From DATKQI01 sp035532755 (GTDB taxonomy: Bacteria > Pseudomonadota > Alphaproteobacteria > Acetobacterales > Acetobacteraceae), in NCBI GenBank assembly GCA_035532755.1, contig DATKQI010000230.1, positions 1-25,688 of the forward strand: a stretch of DNA of 25,688 bases, read 5' to 3'. Below are positions 1 to 11,477 of the stretch, piece by piece. The notes under the pieces were generated by a model that was not told where the DNA came from, did not search any database, and saw only the letters and a list, made by a program, of their open reading frames with translations. A program made the position numbers and the translations under genes. Position 1 is the stretch's first letter; each line of letters starts with the position of its first letter.

Positions 1-1
1 C

Positions 2-1120
2 GAGGATCTGCTGAACCGCCCGCAGATTCCTCTGGATCGCGAGGGCATGGCGCGGCTGGTCCAGGGGCGGCGGGTGCTCGTCACCGGCGCGGGCGGCACC
101 ATCGGCAGCGAACTGGCCCGGCAGGTGGCGGCCCTTGGGCCGGAGAGCGTCGTGCTGCTCGACAACGGCGAATACGCGCTGTGGCAGATCGACCTCGAAC
201 TGGCGGAGTCGCACCCGCATGTGATGCGACGGGCGGTGATCGCGGATATCCGTGACGAGGCGCGGCTGCGCACGATCTTCGAGGAGGTGCGACCAGAACT
301 CGTATTCCACGCCGCGGCGCTGAAGCACGTGCCAATGGTCGAGGCGAACCCGCTGGAAGGGCTGCTGACCAACGCCGGCGGCACCCGCCATGTGGCCGAT
401 GCGGCGCGCGCCGCCGGGGCGAAGGCGATGGTGCTGATCTCCACCGACAAGGCGGTGAACCCGACTTCCGTGATGGGCGCCTCCAAGCGGCTCGCCGAGA
501 TGTATTGCCAGGCGCTGGACATCGCCGCGCGGGGGGCCGCGGGCGGAATGCGCTGCGTCACCGTGCGCTTCGGCAACGTGCTCGGCTCCACCGGCTCGGT
601 GGTGCCGCTGTTCCGCCGCCAGCTCGAACGCGGCGGCCCGCTCACCGTCACCCACCCGGACATGCAGCGTTATTTCATGACGGTGCGGGAGGCGGTGGGG
701 CTCGTGTTGCAGGCATCGGTGGTGGGCGCGGATTCGGCTGCCTCGGTTGGAGATGGGGGCATCTTCGTGCTGGACATGGGCGAGCCGGTGAAGATCGTCG
801 ATCTGGCCCGACAGATGATCCGCCTTGCCGGCCTGCGCCCGGACCGGGATGTGGAAATCCGCTTCACAGGCCTGCGCCCCGGCGAGAAGCTGTATGAGGA
901 GCTGTTCCACGGCAGCGAACCGCCGGTGCCCACCGGCTTCCCCGGCCTGCTGATGGCCGCCCCGCGCACCGCGGACCCCGCGATCGTCGGCCGCACGATC
1001 GAGGAGATCGCGGCCGCCTGCCGGCGTGGCCAGGGCGCGGCGGCACTCGCCCAGCTCGGCCGGATCGTGCCGGAGTTCGTGCCGGACGCGGCTTCCGCCA
1101 CCAATCCCGCGCGTGCGTGA
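2..1120 (+). CDS. WbpM/CapD-like nucleoside-diphosphate-sugar 4,6-dehydratase/epimerase, 5' end outside window
   Basis: This is the cytoplasmic catalytic part of a polysaccharide-biosynthesis SDR enzyme of the WbpM/CapD/FlaA1 group, which convert UDP-GlcNAc-type sugars for O-antigen or capsule. The frame is open from base 2 and reads EDLLNRPQIPLDREG before the first ATG (47). That is the linker preceding the Rossmann domain in long WbpM-like proteins, so the N-terminal membrane half probably lies upstream. Numbered from the ATG at 47, the NAD(P) motif GAGGTIG is at 14-20. The STDKAVNP segment (131-138) and M143-xxx-K147 match the catalytic Ser/Met/Lys arrangement of this group, in which Met replaces the usual SDR Tyr. 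RPGEKLYEEL near the end is also typical. A sugar aminotransferase follows on the same strand. Exact substrate is not determinable. Confidence 0.9.
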   Translation, partial: EDLLNRPQIPLDREGMARLVQGRRVLVTGAGGTIGSELARQVAALGPESVVLLDNGEYALWQIDLELAESHPHVMRRAVIADIRDEARLRTIFEEVRPELVFHAAALKHVPMVEANPLEGLLTNAGGTRHVADAARAAGAKAMVLISTDKAVNPTSVMGASKRLAEMYCQALDIAARGAAGGMRCVTVRFGNVLGSTGSVVPLFRRQLERGGPLTVTHPDMQRYFMTVREAVGLVLQASVVGADSAASVGDGGIFVLDMGEPVKIVDLARQMIRLAGLRPDRDVEIRFTGLRPGEKLYEELFHGSEPPVPTGFPGLLMAAPRTADPAIVGRTIEEIAAACRRGQGAAALAQLGRIVPEFVPDAASATNPARA

Positions 1121-1189
1121 CGGCGCCCGGCTTGTGCTGTCTGCCGGTTGCGTGATCTTAATTCCCCGCCATTGCGAGAAAGCTGCGCC

Positions 1190-2350
1190 ATGACCGCTTC
1201 CGGTCCCGCCCGCCCTGTTCCGTTCCTCGACCTGAAGGCTCAGCAGGCGCGCATCCGCGCCGATCTGCGGCGGCGGATCGATGCGGTGCTCGATCACTGC
1301 CAGTTCATCCTGGGGCCGGAAGTGGCGGAGCTGGAGGCGGAGCTGGCGCGGTTCTGCGGGGCGGCGCATTGCGTCGCCGTCAGCTCCGGCACCGATGCGC
1401 TCCAGATCGCGATGATGGCGGAAGGCATCGGCCGGGGCGATGCCGTGTTCCTGCCGGCCTTCACCTATACCGCGACGGCGGAGGTGCCGCTGGTGCTGGG
1501 GGCGAGCCCGGTGTTCGTCGATGTCGATCCCGCGACCTTCCAGATCGATCTCGCAAGCCTCGAAGCGCGCATCGCGGCGGTGAAGGCGGCGGGGATGCTG
1601 CGGCCGCGGGCGATCGTGGGCGTGGACCTGTTCGGCCAGCCGGCGGATTGGCCGGGCCTGCGCGCGATCGCGGAACGGGAGGGGATGTTCACGCTGGACG
1701 ATTGCGCCCAGAGCTTCGGGGCCAGCCTGCACGGCGTGCGGCTCGGCACCATGGCGGATGCGACGGCGACCAGCTTCTTCCCCAGCAAGGCGCTCGGCGC
1801 CTATGGCGACAGCGGCGCGCTGTTCACCGAATCGGCAGACCGCGCCGCGCTGTTCCGCAGCCTGCGCACCCATGGCGAGGGCACCACCCGCTACGAGGTG
1901 ATGCGCGTGGGGATGAACGGGCGGCTGGACAGCTTGCAGGCGGCCGTACTGCTCGCCAAGCTCGCGGTGTTCGAGGATGAGCTGGCGGCACGCGAGCGGC
2001 TGGCGTGCTTCTATGATTCGCACCTGCCGAATGCGGTGCAGACGCCGGCGCGCGTGCCGCACAGCGCCAGCGCCTGGGCGATCTACGCGGTGCTGTTGCC
2101 GGATGAAGCGGCGCGCGAGCGGGTGCAGGCGGCCTTCCGTGCGGCGGGCATCGGCAGCGCGATCTACTATCCCCGCCCGCTGCACCGGCAGCCCGCCTAT
2201 CAGGCGCATCACGACGGCACGGCGCTGCCGGTGTCCGATGCGCTGGGCGCGCGCATCCTGGCGCTGCCGATCCATCCGGATCTCACCGAGGCGGACGCGG
2301 CCCAGGTGTGCGCGGTGATGCGCGCGGCCCTCGCCGCGGCTGCCGCCTGA
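1190..2350 (+). CDS. DegT/DnrJ/EryC1/StrS (WbpE-like) PLP-dependent sugar aminotransferase
   Basis: This 386-residue protein belongs to the DegT/DnrJ/EryC1/StrS aminotransferases, which transfer an amino group from glutamate to a keto-sugar nucleotide. It begins PFLDLKAQQARI with QFILGPEVAELE soon after, which closely recalls WbpE of Pseudomonas (UDP-2-acetamido-3-keto-glucuronate aminotransferase). The SGTDAL phosphate-binding segment is at 66-71 and D171 in DDCAQSFGA should contact the pyridine nitrogen. K200 in SFFPSKALGAYGDSGA is the Schiff-base lysine. An in-frame ATG at 1148 would add 14 residues, but 1190 gives the usual family N-terminus and has GAGAAAG a little upstream. It follows the dehydratase by 69 bases, so the two probably make a modified amino sugar for a surface glycan. 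The exact substrate is inferred only. Confidence 0.9.
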   Translation: MTASGPARPVPFLDLKAQQARIRADLRRRIDAVLDHCQFILGPEVAELEAELARFCGAAHCVAVSSGTDALQIAMMAEGIGRGDAVFLPAFTYTATAEVPLVLGASPVFVDVDPATFQIDLASLEARIAAVKAAGMLRPRAIVGVDLFGQPADWPGLRAIAEREGMFTLDDCAQSFGASLHGVRLGTMADATATSFFPSKALGAYGDSGALFTESADRAALFRSLRTHGEGTTRYEVMRVGMNGRLDSLQAAVLLAKLAVFEDELAARERLACFYDSHLPNAVQTPARVPHSASAWAIYAVLLPDEAARERVQAAFRAAGIGSAIYYPRPLHRQPAYQAHHDGTALPVSDALGARILALPIHPDLTEADAAQVCAVMRAALAAAAA

Positions 2351-2359
2351 GCGGCCGCC

Positions 2360-3310
2360 ATGCCGCGCGGCGATCTGTTCCCGGAGATCGCGCCCTACGA
2401 AACCGGCTACCTGCCGTTGTCCGACGGGCACGTGATGTACTGGGAGCAGGTGGGCAACCCCGCCGGAAGGCCGGTGCTGTTCCTCCACGGCGGCCCCGGC
2501 GCGGGGGCGGGCGCCGTGCATCGCCGCTTCTTCGATCCCACGCACTGGCGCGTGGTGATCTTCGACCAGCGCGGCGCCGGCCGCTCCCGCCCGCTCGGCA
2601 GCCTGGTGCAGAACACGACCCGCGCACTGGTCCACGACATCGAAACGCTGCGCACGCATCTGGCGGTCGATCGCTGGCTGCTGTTCGGCGGATCGTGGGG
2701 TTCCACGCTCGCGCTCGCCTATGCGCAGGCTGTGCCGCAGCACGTGGCCGGCTGCGTGCTGCGCGGCGTGTTCCTCGGCCGGTCGGTCGAGATCGACTGG
2801 TTCATGCACGGCCTCGCCATGGTGTTCCCCGATGCCCACGCCCAGTTCGCGAGCTTCGTGCCCGAGGCGGAGCGGGGCGATCTGCTGGGTGCCTACCTGC
2901 GGCGGCTGAACGACCCCGATCCGGCGGTTCATGGCCCCGCGGCGCGCGCGTGGTCGGTATACGAAGGCTCCTGCAGCACGCTGCTGCCGAGCCCGGACAC
3001 CGTCGCCTCTTTTGCGCAGGACCGCACCGCGCTGGGGCTGGCGCGGATCGAGGCGCATTATTTCGCCCATGGCCTGTTCCTGCCACCTGAAGGGCTGTTG
3101 GGCGGAATGCGCCGGATCGGCCATATCCCGGCGGAAATCGTGCAGGGGCGGTACGACATGATCTGCCCCGCCCGCAGCGCGTTCGACCTCGCCGCCGCCT
3201 GGCCCGCGGCGCGATTGTGCGTGATTCCCGATGCCGGCCATTCGGCGCTGGAAGCCGGCGTGCGCGCTGCCCTGCTGGCCGCCCTGGAGCGGTTCCGCCA
3301 GCGGTTCTGA
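2360..3310 (+). CDS. pip: Proline iminopeptidase (alpha/beta hydrolase, S33)
   Basis: This 316-residue cytoplasmic peptidase should release N-terminal proline from peptides. The family signatures are complete: the oxyanion loop HGGPG at 43-47, DQRGAGRS at 69-76 and the nucleophile elbow GGSWGS with S112. D266 in GRYDMICP and H294 in DAGHS complete the triad. Length and the N-terminal block (PYETGYLPLSDGHVMYWEQ) fit the short bacterial Pip type. It starts 9 bases after the aminotransferase stop, so it is probably co-transcribed, although a peptidase has no obvious link to sugar biosynthesis. No strong ribosome-binding site is visible and translation may depend on coupling. The cap region has Y where many relatives have W (AWSVYEGSC), which is unlikely to matter. 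Confidence 0.93.
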   Translation: MPRGDLFPEIAPYETGYLPLSDGHVMYWEQVGNPAGRPVLFLHGGPGAGAGAVHRRFFDPTHWRVVIFDQRGAGRSRPLGSLVQNTTRALVHDIETLRTHLAVDRWLLFGGSWGSTLALAYAQAVPQHVAGCVLRGVFLGRSVEIDWFMHGLAMVFPDAHAQFASFVPEAERGDLLGAYLRRLNDPDPAVHGPAARAWSVYEGSCSTLLPSPDTVASFAQDRTALGLARIEAHYFAHGLFLPPEGLLGGMRRIGHIPAEIVQGRYDMICPARSAFDLAAAWPAARLCVIPDAGHSALEAGVRAALLAALERFRQRF

Positions 3311-3399
3311 CCTTTCGCGGCCGCCCCCGATTTGAACCTTGCGCCACTCTGCGCCATGGTGCCCCCCGACAAAGGCGGCAGACGGGGGGAGACATCCGG

Positions 3400-4380
3400 G
3401 TGTTGAGGCGCCAGGTTCTGCTGGGTGCGGGGGGCATGCTGGCCCACCGCACGGTTTCGGCCGTGCGGCTGAACCCGGCCTGGCCGCGCGCGCTGACCAT
3501 GGGAACGGCCCGCCCGGGCGGCATCTATGCCGTGTACGGTCCCGCCTGGGGCGCCATCGCGCAACGCGCGACCGGTGTGAACGTCGCCTATCGCGCGACC
3601 GAGGGGGCGCAGGAAAACATCATCCTGATCGACGATGCCCAGGTCGATCTGGGCATGACCACCCTCGGCGTCGCCCGCGAGGCCTGGACCGGCACGGGGC
3701 GCTGGACCCAGGGCGTGCGGTTCCACAACATCCGCGCCCTGTTCCCCATGTACGAGACTGCGTTCCACGGTGTCGCCCGCCCGGCATCGGCGATCGCCGA
3801 CGCGTCCGCGCTGGCGGGGCGCGTGCTGGGCGTGGGACCGCGGGGCGGCACGGCCGGGGCCTATGTGCCGACCATGCTGCGGGTGCTCGGCATCCATCCG
3901 TCCGCCATCCGCTATGGCTCGGTGGCCGATCAGGTGGGCGCGGTGGTGGCCGGCCGGCTGGACGCCTGCCTGTTCGCCGCCGGCGTGCCGGTGCCGGCCT
4001 TCGCCGCCGCGCAGAACCGCGGCGCGACGCGCCTGTTCGGCTTCTCCCCGCCGCAGATCGGGCGGCTGGTGTCCGCCCTGCCGGGCTTGTCCACCAGCGT
4101 GATCGATCGCGGCACCTACCAGGGGCTGGCGCACGATCTGAAGGTGGCCGTGATGTTCAATTTCGCGATCGGCCGCGCCTCCCTGCCCGACGATCTGGTG
4201 CAGACGATGACGCGGGCGGTGATGACCAAGGCCGGGCGGCTGTGCATCGCCACGCCGGCTGCTGTCGGCACCATCGCCGCGAATGCCGCGCGTGATCGCT
4301 TCCTGCCGTTCCATCCCGGCGCCGCGCGCTATTTCCGGCAGGCCGGCGTCGCCATCCCGCCGCGGCTGGTGGCGGGCTGA
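3400..4380 (+). CDS. TAXI-family TRAP-type solute-binding protein, exported
   Basis: This 326-residue protein is predicted to be periplasmic and to bind a small organic substrate, as in TRAP transporters of the TAXI type. I place the start at GTG 3400 because GGGGGGAG lies 8 bases upstream. The product then opens with an export signal, LRRQVLLGAGGMLAHRTVSA, in which a twin arginine precedes the hydrophobic stretch. The mature part begins MGTARPGGIYAVYGPAWGAIAQ, matching the TAXI opening (usually ATGGTGGTYYP.GGAIA), followed by ATEGAQENIILI and ADLG-like VDLGM. Longer in-frame extensions to 3217 overlap pip and look non-coding. No TRAP membrane subunits are encoded nearby, so it is an orphan here. 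The next gene, 114 bases on, is hpnN. Family assignment is good; substrate unknown. Confidence 0.82.
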   Translation: MLRRQVLLGAGGMLAHRTVSAVRLNPAWPRALTMGTARPGGIYAVYGPAWGAIAQRATGVNVAYRATEGAQENIILIDDAQVDLGMTTLGVAREAWTGTGRWTQGVRFHNIRALFPMYETAFHGVARPASAIADASALAGRVLGVGPRGGTAGAYVPTMLRVLGIHPSAIRYGSVADQVGAVVAGRLDACLFAAGVPVPAFAAAQNRGATRLFGFSPPQIGRLVSALPGLSTSVIDRGTYQGLAHDLKVAVMFNFAIGRASLPDDLVQTMTRAVMTKAGRLCIATPAAVGTIAANAARDRFLPFHPGAARYFRQAGVAIPPRLVAG

Positions 4381-4494
4381 GCTGATCTTCAACGCCTTCT
4401 TGTGCATCGCAGACGTGATGGCCGCCAGTGCCGCGCTCTCTTCCGGCACGCCGGGGGATGGACTATCCGGGCCCCGGGCCATTTGAGGAATGCG

Positions 4495-7101
4495 ATGTCT
4501 GTGCAGCGGAAACTGGCGGATCTGGCCACATTCAGCGCGCGCCACGCCTGGCTGGTGGTGCTGGGCGGGGTGCTGCTCGGCGCGCTTGCGCTGTTCGGCG
4601 CCTCGCGCGGGCTCGGCATCACCACCAACACCGATGCGATGTTCTCCGCCTCGCTGCCCTGGCGGCGCCAGGCGATCGCGTTCGACAAGGCCTTCCCGCA
4701 GTTCCACGATCTGCTGGTGGCCGTGGTCAGCGGCGCCACGCCGGAGGAGGCGGATGCGACGGCGCGTGCCATCGCCGCCGCCGCCGCGGCCGATCCGGCG
4801 CATTTCAGCTCGGTCCAGCGTCCGGGTGCGCTGCCGTTCTTCCGCACCGAGGGGCTGCTGTTCCTGTCGCGGCCGCAGCTTCAGTCCCTGCTGAACGGCA
4901 TCATCGACGCGCAGCCCTTCCTCGGGCAGCTTGCCGCCGATCCGTCGGCACGCGGGCTGTTCTCGGCACTGTCGCTGATGGCGATGGGGGTTGCGCAGGG
5001 GCAGGCGGATCTCGCGCCTTACGCCGCCGCCATGAAGGGATTCCACCAGGCGCTGGCGGCGGCGGCGGCGGGCAGGCCGGTGCCGCTGTCCTGGCAGCGC
5101 CTGCTCGCCGGGCCGCTCGCCAAACAGGCGGGCAAGTACCGCTTCGTGCTGATCCGGCCGGTGCAGAATTACGGCGCCCTGGAGCCGGGCGGGGCAGCCA
5201 CCGTGGCGCTGCGCGCCATCGCCGCGAAGGTGCCGTTCGTGCAGCAGGGGCGGGCGCAGATGCGCATCACCGGCTCCATCGCGCTCGCCGACGAGGAATT
5301 CGCCACCATCGCCAAGGGCATGGCGGTGGATACCATCGTGAGCGTGGCGCTGATCGCGCTGTGGCTGTTCCTGGCCGTGCGCAGCGTGCGGCTGATCGTG
5401 CCGATCCTGGGCACGCTGCTGCTGGGCCTTGCGCTGACGACCGGTTTCGCCGCCGCGGCCGTCGGCACGCTGAACCTCGTCTCGGTCGCATTCGCGGTGC
5501 TGTTCGTGGGGATCGCGGTGGATTTCGCGATCCAGTTCTGCGTGCGCTTCCGCGGCGTGCATCGTCGCGAGGGCAGCAGCACCGAATCCGCGCTCGCGGG
5601 CACCATGCTGCGGGCCGGCGGGGCGATGCTGCTGGCTGCCTGCGCCGTCGCCGCCGGGTTCTTCGCCTTCGTGCCGACAAGCTTCCGCGGCGTGGCGGAA
5701 CTCGGGCTGATCGCGGGGGTGGGCATGCTGATCGCCTTCGCCTGCACCGCGATCTTCCTGCCCGCCGCGCTTGCGCTGTGCCGGCCGGCGGAGGAACGGG
5801 CGTATGTCGGCTTCGCCTGGGCCGCGCCGGCGGATGCCTGGGTATGGCATCGCCGCCGCCGCATCCTGGCCGCTTTCGCGCTGGTCGCGGTGGCGGGGCT
5901 CGTGCTGCTGCCGCGCGTGCGGTTCGATTCCAACCCGCTGCACACCAAGAACCCGAATACCGAGGCGATGCGAACCCTGCGCGACCTGATGAACGCGCCG
6001 CAGACCAGCCCCTTCACCATCGACATCCTTGCCCCGGACGCAAAGGCCGCCGCGAGGCTCGCCGGTCGGCTCGGCAAGCTGAAGCTGGTCAGCGGCGTGC
6101 TGACGGCCGACAGCTTCGTCCCCGCGCATCAGAAGCAGAAGCTCGCGCTGATCGCCGATGCGGCCAACCTGCTTGCGCCGACGCTGAGCCCCGGAGAGCC
6201 CGCCTCGGCGGTGCGGCCGGGCGATCTGCGGCTTGCGATCACGGCCGCGCGCGCGCAGATCGCCGCCGCCCTGCCGAAGCTGCCGCCGGGCAGCGAACTG
6301 GCGGCCATCGGGCAGGATCTGAAACGCCTCGCCGGACAGCCCGATGCGGTCCTGATGGAAGCGAACGCGGCGCTGACGCGGTTCCTGCCGGAGCAGCTTG
6401 CGAACCTGCGCGCGGCGCTGGCGGCAAAGCCCGTCAGCCTCGCCACGCTGCCGAAGGCGCTCACGGTCGATTGGCTGCTGCCGGACGGGCGGGCGCGCAT
6501 CCAGGTGCTGCCCACCGCCGCGGCCGACACCTCCGCCGGCCTGCACGCCTTCGTGCGGGAGGTGCAGGCCGTGGCGCCGGATGCGGGCGGGGCGGCCGTC
6601 ACCATCGTCGCGACCAGCGCGACCATCGTGAACGCCTTCCGCACCGCCGCGATCGCGGCACTGATCGCGATCACCGCGATCCTCGCCATCGCGCTGCGCC
6701 GGGCGCTGGACGTCGGCCTCGTGCTCGCGCCGCTGCTGCTCTCGGCGCTGATGACGGTGATCGTGGTGGTAGCGCTACCATTGCCGCTGAACTTCGCCAA
6801 CATCATCGCGCTGCCGCTGCTGCTGGGCGTCGGTGTGTCGTTCAACGTCTATTTCGTGATGAACTGGCGGGCCGGGCGGCGCGCGTTCCTCGGCTCGCCC
6901 ACCGCGCGGGCGGTGCTGTTCTCGGCGCTGACCACCGCCACCGCCTTCGGCACGCTCGCCCTTTCGGCGCATCCCGGCACGGCAAGCCTCGGGCTGCTGC
7001 TGGTGATCAGCCTTGCCTGCACGCTGGTGGGATCGCTGCTGTTCCTGCCCGCACTGCTCTATGCGATGCCCGCCCCCCCGGAAAACGGCTCCGGAACCTG
7101 A
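4495..7101 (+). CDS. hpnN: Hopanoid-associated RND/MMPL transporter HpnN
   Basis: This 868-residue inner-membrane protein belongs to the MMPL/RND group. HpnN is known to be needed for moving hopanoids to the outer membrane. The layout is classical: one N-terminal helix (about 18-37), a large periplasmic loop, a helix bundle from about 279 to 460, a second loop, and a second bundle from about 712 to the end. The segment IAFDKAFPQF (61-70) followed by HDLLVAVVSG is a strong HpnN-type signature, and GIAVDFAIQFCVRFR (about 340) is the usual charged RND helix. ATG 4495 is chosen because GAGGA stands 5 bases upstream; the open frame from 4402 has no such signal. No squalene-hopene cyclase or other hpn genes are in the window, so it stands apart from a hopanoid cluster here. 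Confidence 0.88.
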   Translation: MSVQRKLADLATFSARHAWLVVLGGVLLGALALFGASRGLGITTNTDAMFSASLPWRRQAIAFDKAFPQFHDLLVAVVSGATPEEADATARAIAAAAAADPAHFSSVQRPGALPFFRTEGLLFLSRPQLQSLLNGIIDAQPFLGQLAADPSARGLFSALSLMAMGVAQGQADLAPYAAAMKGFHQALAAAAAGRPVPLSWQRLLAGPLAKQAGKYRFVLIRPVQNYGALEPGGAATVALRAIAAKVPFVQQGRAQMRITGSIALADEEFATIAKGMAVDTIVSVALIALWLFLAVRSVRLIVPILGTLLLGLALTTGFAAAAVGTLNLVSVAFAVLFVGIAVDFAIQFCVRFRGVHRREGSSTESALAGTMLRAGGAMLLAACAVAAGFFAFVPTSFRGVAELGLIAGVGMLIAFACTAIFLPAALALCRPAEERAYVGFAWAAPADAWVWHRRRRILAAFALVAVAGLVLLPRVRFDSNPLHTKNPNTEAMRTLRDLMNAPQTSPFTIDILAPDAKAAARLAGRLGKLKLVSGVLTADSFVPAHQKQKLALIADAANLLAPTLSPGEPASAVRPGDLRLAITAARAQIAAALPKLPPGSELAAIGQDLKRLAGQPDAVLMEANAALTRFLPEQLANLRAALAAKPVSLATLPKALTVDWLLPDGRARIQVLPTAAADTSAGLHAFVREVQAVAPDAGGAAVTIVATSATIVNAFRTAAIAALIAITAILAIALRRALDVGLVLAPLLLSALMTVIVVVALPLPLNFANIIALPLLLGVGVSFNVYFVMNWRAGRRAFLGSPTARAVLFSALTTATAFGTLALSAHPGTASLGLLLVISLACTLVGSLLFLPALLYAMPAPPENGSGT

Positions 7102-7114
7102 GCGGCGGGAATGA

Positions 7115-8365
7115 TCAATCGTTGCCGGTTTCCGCCGGCACCGGCGGCCGACGGACCATCAGCCGCCGCACCCCCGCGCGGGCCGCCGCACCCCACTGGT
7201 GCGACAGCCGCATGGCCGGCTGGTCCAGCAGGCGCGTGAGCAGCCGCGCCACCGCCAGCGAAATCGCCACCAGCGTGACGAGCCCGACTGCCGCCGCCCG
7301 CCCATAGCCCAGCAGCGGGATCAGCCGCAGCACGATCCAGGAGACGATCGAGGCCAGGATCGGCACATGGCACAGGTACAGCATGAACGACACCCGCCCG
7401 AGGAACTGGAGCGGCCGCGTCGTCAGCACCCAGCGCAGCGGCGGCGACAGCAGGGCCGCGCCCACCAGGCAGAACGCCCCCATCCGGTGCATCAGATAGA
7501 CCGGGTTGGCGATGAAGGGCGCAAGCCAGAGAAACGGGTGCCAGTACAGGCTGTGGTCAACCACATAGGGCGTGCCGCCCAGCAGGAAGCCCGCCACGCC
7601 GAGAACACCGCCGAGCACGGCGAAACGCCGCAACGGCCGGGCAGGGCGGGGGTGCAGCGCCTCGAACAGCAGGGCGCCGAGGGCGAAGCCGAGATACTGG
7701 CTCTGCCATGTCACCGCCGCCGCGGCCACCGCAACGGCCACGCCCGTCCAGGGCCGGCGGCTGAACCGCCGCAGCACGGCATAGGCGGCGAACAGGCCGA
7801 GCGAGCCCCAGAACTCGGTCGGCATCGTCCAGAGCGCGGCATTCCAGTAGTCGATCCGCCGGGCGTAGAGATCGATCAGGGACTGCCAGAACACCAGCCA
7901 CAGCCGTGGCTGCGCGAAGGACAGCCACGCATACTGCCCGCTCAGCCAGCTCGATTTCGCGATCGCCCCCAGCGGCACGCTGTAGAACAGCCCGGCCGCC
8001 GCGATCGGCCAGATCAGCAGGGAGGTGCCGAGCACCGGCAGGCTGAGGCGGATCCACCGCCGCAGCGCCAGCTCCCCCCATGGCGCCGGCCGGGCGGCGG
8101 TGGTGGCGGCAAGAACGAAGCCGCTGAGCACGAAGAAGATCGCCACGCCGAGTTCGGGGTTCCAGAAGAAGATCAGCGGGCTGCGCGCGATCCAGGGGCC
8201 GCCGGGGAAATGGTGCACATCGGCCGCGCCGCTGAGCATGCCCGGCTCCAGCGCCAGCATGAAATGGCTCAGCACCACCATCAGCGCCGCCAGCCCGCGC
8301 AGGCCGTCAAGCTGGGCATAGCGGCCGGGGCGCGCCGGCGCGGTCGGGGGTGTCGTGGCGTTCAA
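7115..8365 (-). CDS. OafA/YrhL-type membrane acyltransferase (acyltransferase 3 family)
   Basis: This protein of about 416 residues is an integral-membrane O-acyltransferase of the kind that acetylates or succinylates surface glycans, lipids or antibiotics. It has the family opening YAQLDGLRGLAALMVVLSHF and then LGVAIFFVLSGFVLA. About ten hydrophobic helices follow, with RVSFMLYLCHVPI and a C-terminal RLLDQPAMRLSHQWG. The start is uncertain because no ATG precedes the domain. TTG 8365 gives MNATTPPTAP and has GCGGGA about 10 bases upstream, while TTG 8419 would add 18 residues and lies 7 bases beyond the rbfA stop. It is the last gene of the rimP-rbfA transcription direction and converges on hpnN with 13 bases between stops. 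Substrate is unknown; a role in modifying the surface glycan made by the left-hand genes is possible but speculative. Confidence 0.85.
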   Translation of the reverse strand: MNATTPPTAPARPGRYAQLDGLRGLAALMVVLSHFMLALEPGMLSGAADVHHFPGGPWIARSPLIFFWNPELGVAIFFVLSGFVLAATTAARPAPWGELALRRWIRLSLPVLGTSLLIWPIAAAGLFYSVPLGAIAKSSWLSGQYAWLSFAQPRLWLVFWQSLIDLYARRIDYWNAALWTMPTEFWGSLGLFAAYAVLRRFSRRPWTGVAVAVAAAAVTWQSQYLGFALGALLFEALHPRPARPLRRFAVLGGVLGVAGFLLGGTPYVVDHSLYWHPFLWLAPFIANPVYLMHRMGAFCLVGAALLSPPLRWVLTTRPLQFLGRVSFMLYLCHVPILASIVSWIVLRLIPLLGYGRAAAVGLVTLVAISLAVARLLTRLLDQPAMRLSHQWGAAARAGVRRLMVRRPPVPAETGND

Positions 8366-8425
8366 ACGATGTGTCCCGCTGCCGGAGGCGATTCTATGGC
8401 CTGCCCGGCCCGGCTCCAAGCAGGA

Positions 8426-8808
8426 TTACGGCTTCGACAGGTCCCGTGCCACTTCCGGCGCATGCAGCAGCGCATCGATCTTTGCCGCGTATTCCAGCGC
8501 ACTGTCCGGCTGGAAGCTCAGATCCGGTACCTGGCGCAACCGCAGCGCGCTCGCGATCTGCCCGCGCAGGAAGGGCGTGGCCCGCTTCAGCGCCGGCAGC
8601 AGCACCGCGATGTCGCTGCGCCCCAGGCGGGCGACGAAGACGGTCGCGTGCTTCAGGTCCGGGCTCATCCGCACCTCGGTCACGGTGATCCGGGCATCGG
8701 CCAGATCGGGGTCGCGGAAGCCGCCGCGAAGGAACACGCCGGCCAGCACGTGGCGGATTTCCTCCGCCACGCGCAACTGCCGCTGGGTCGGCGCGCCGGC
8801 CGGCGGCT

Positions 8809-8812
<4 letters not shown>
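8426..8812 (-). CDS. rbfA: Ribosome-binding factor A
   Basis: RbfA (128 residues) helps mature the 5' end of 16S rRNA and the 30S subunit, especially in the cold. The product starts MKPPAGAPTQRQLRVAEEIRHVLAGVF and contains ITVTEVRMSPDLKHATVFVARLG, the KH-like fold signature of the family. It ends with YAAKIDALLHAPEVARDL. The ATG at 8812 overlaps the infB stop in an ATGA arrangement, which decides the start against longer in-frame extensions into infB. Coupling to infB is therefore likely. In many alphaproteobacteria truB follows rbfA, but here an acyltransferase does. Confidence 0.95.
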
Positions 8813-11442
<2,630 letters not shown>

Positions 11443-11477
11443 GCACCTGTCCGCTTGGTCATATATTCATCGCCCGG

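Noticed and set aside
3332..3360. Possible promoter TTGAAC-17-CATGGT before the TAXI gene
   Set aside because: The -10 box is a poor match and nothing else supports it.
4466..4479. GC-rich palindrome CCGGGCCCCGG before hpnN
   Set aside because: Short self-complementary GC runs are common in DNA of this composition, and there is no T-tract or link to a known element.
3058..6546. Minus-strand open frame of 1162 codons opposite pip, the TAXI gene and hpnN
   Set aside because: It is dominated by Arg, Gly, His and Gln, has no fold-like pattern, and lies opposite three well supported genes. Long antisense frames are expected in very GC-rich DNA.
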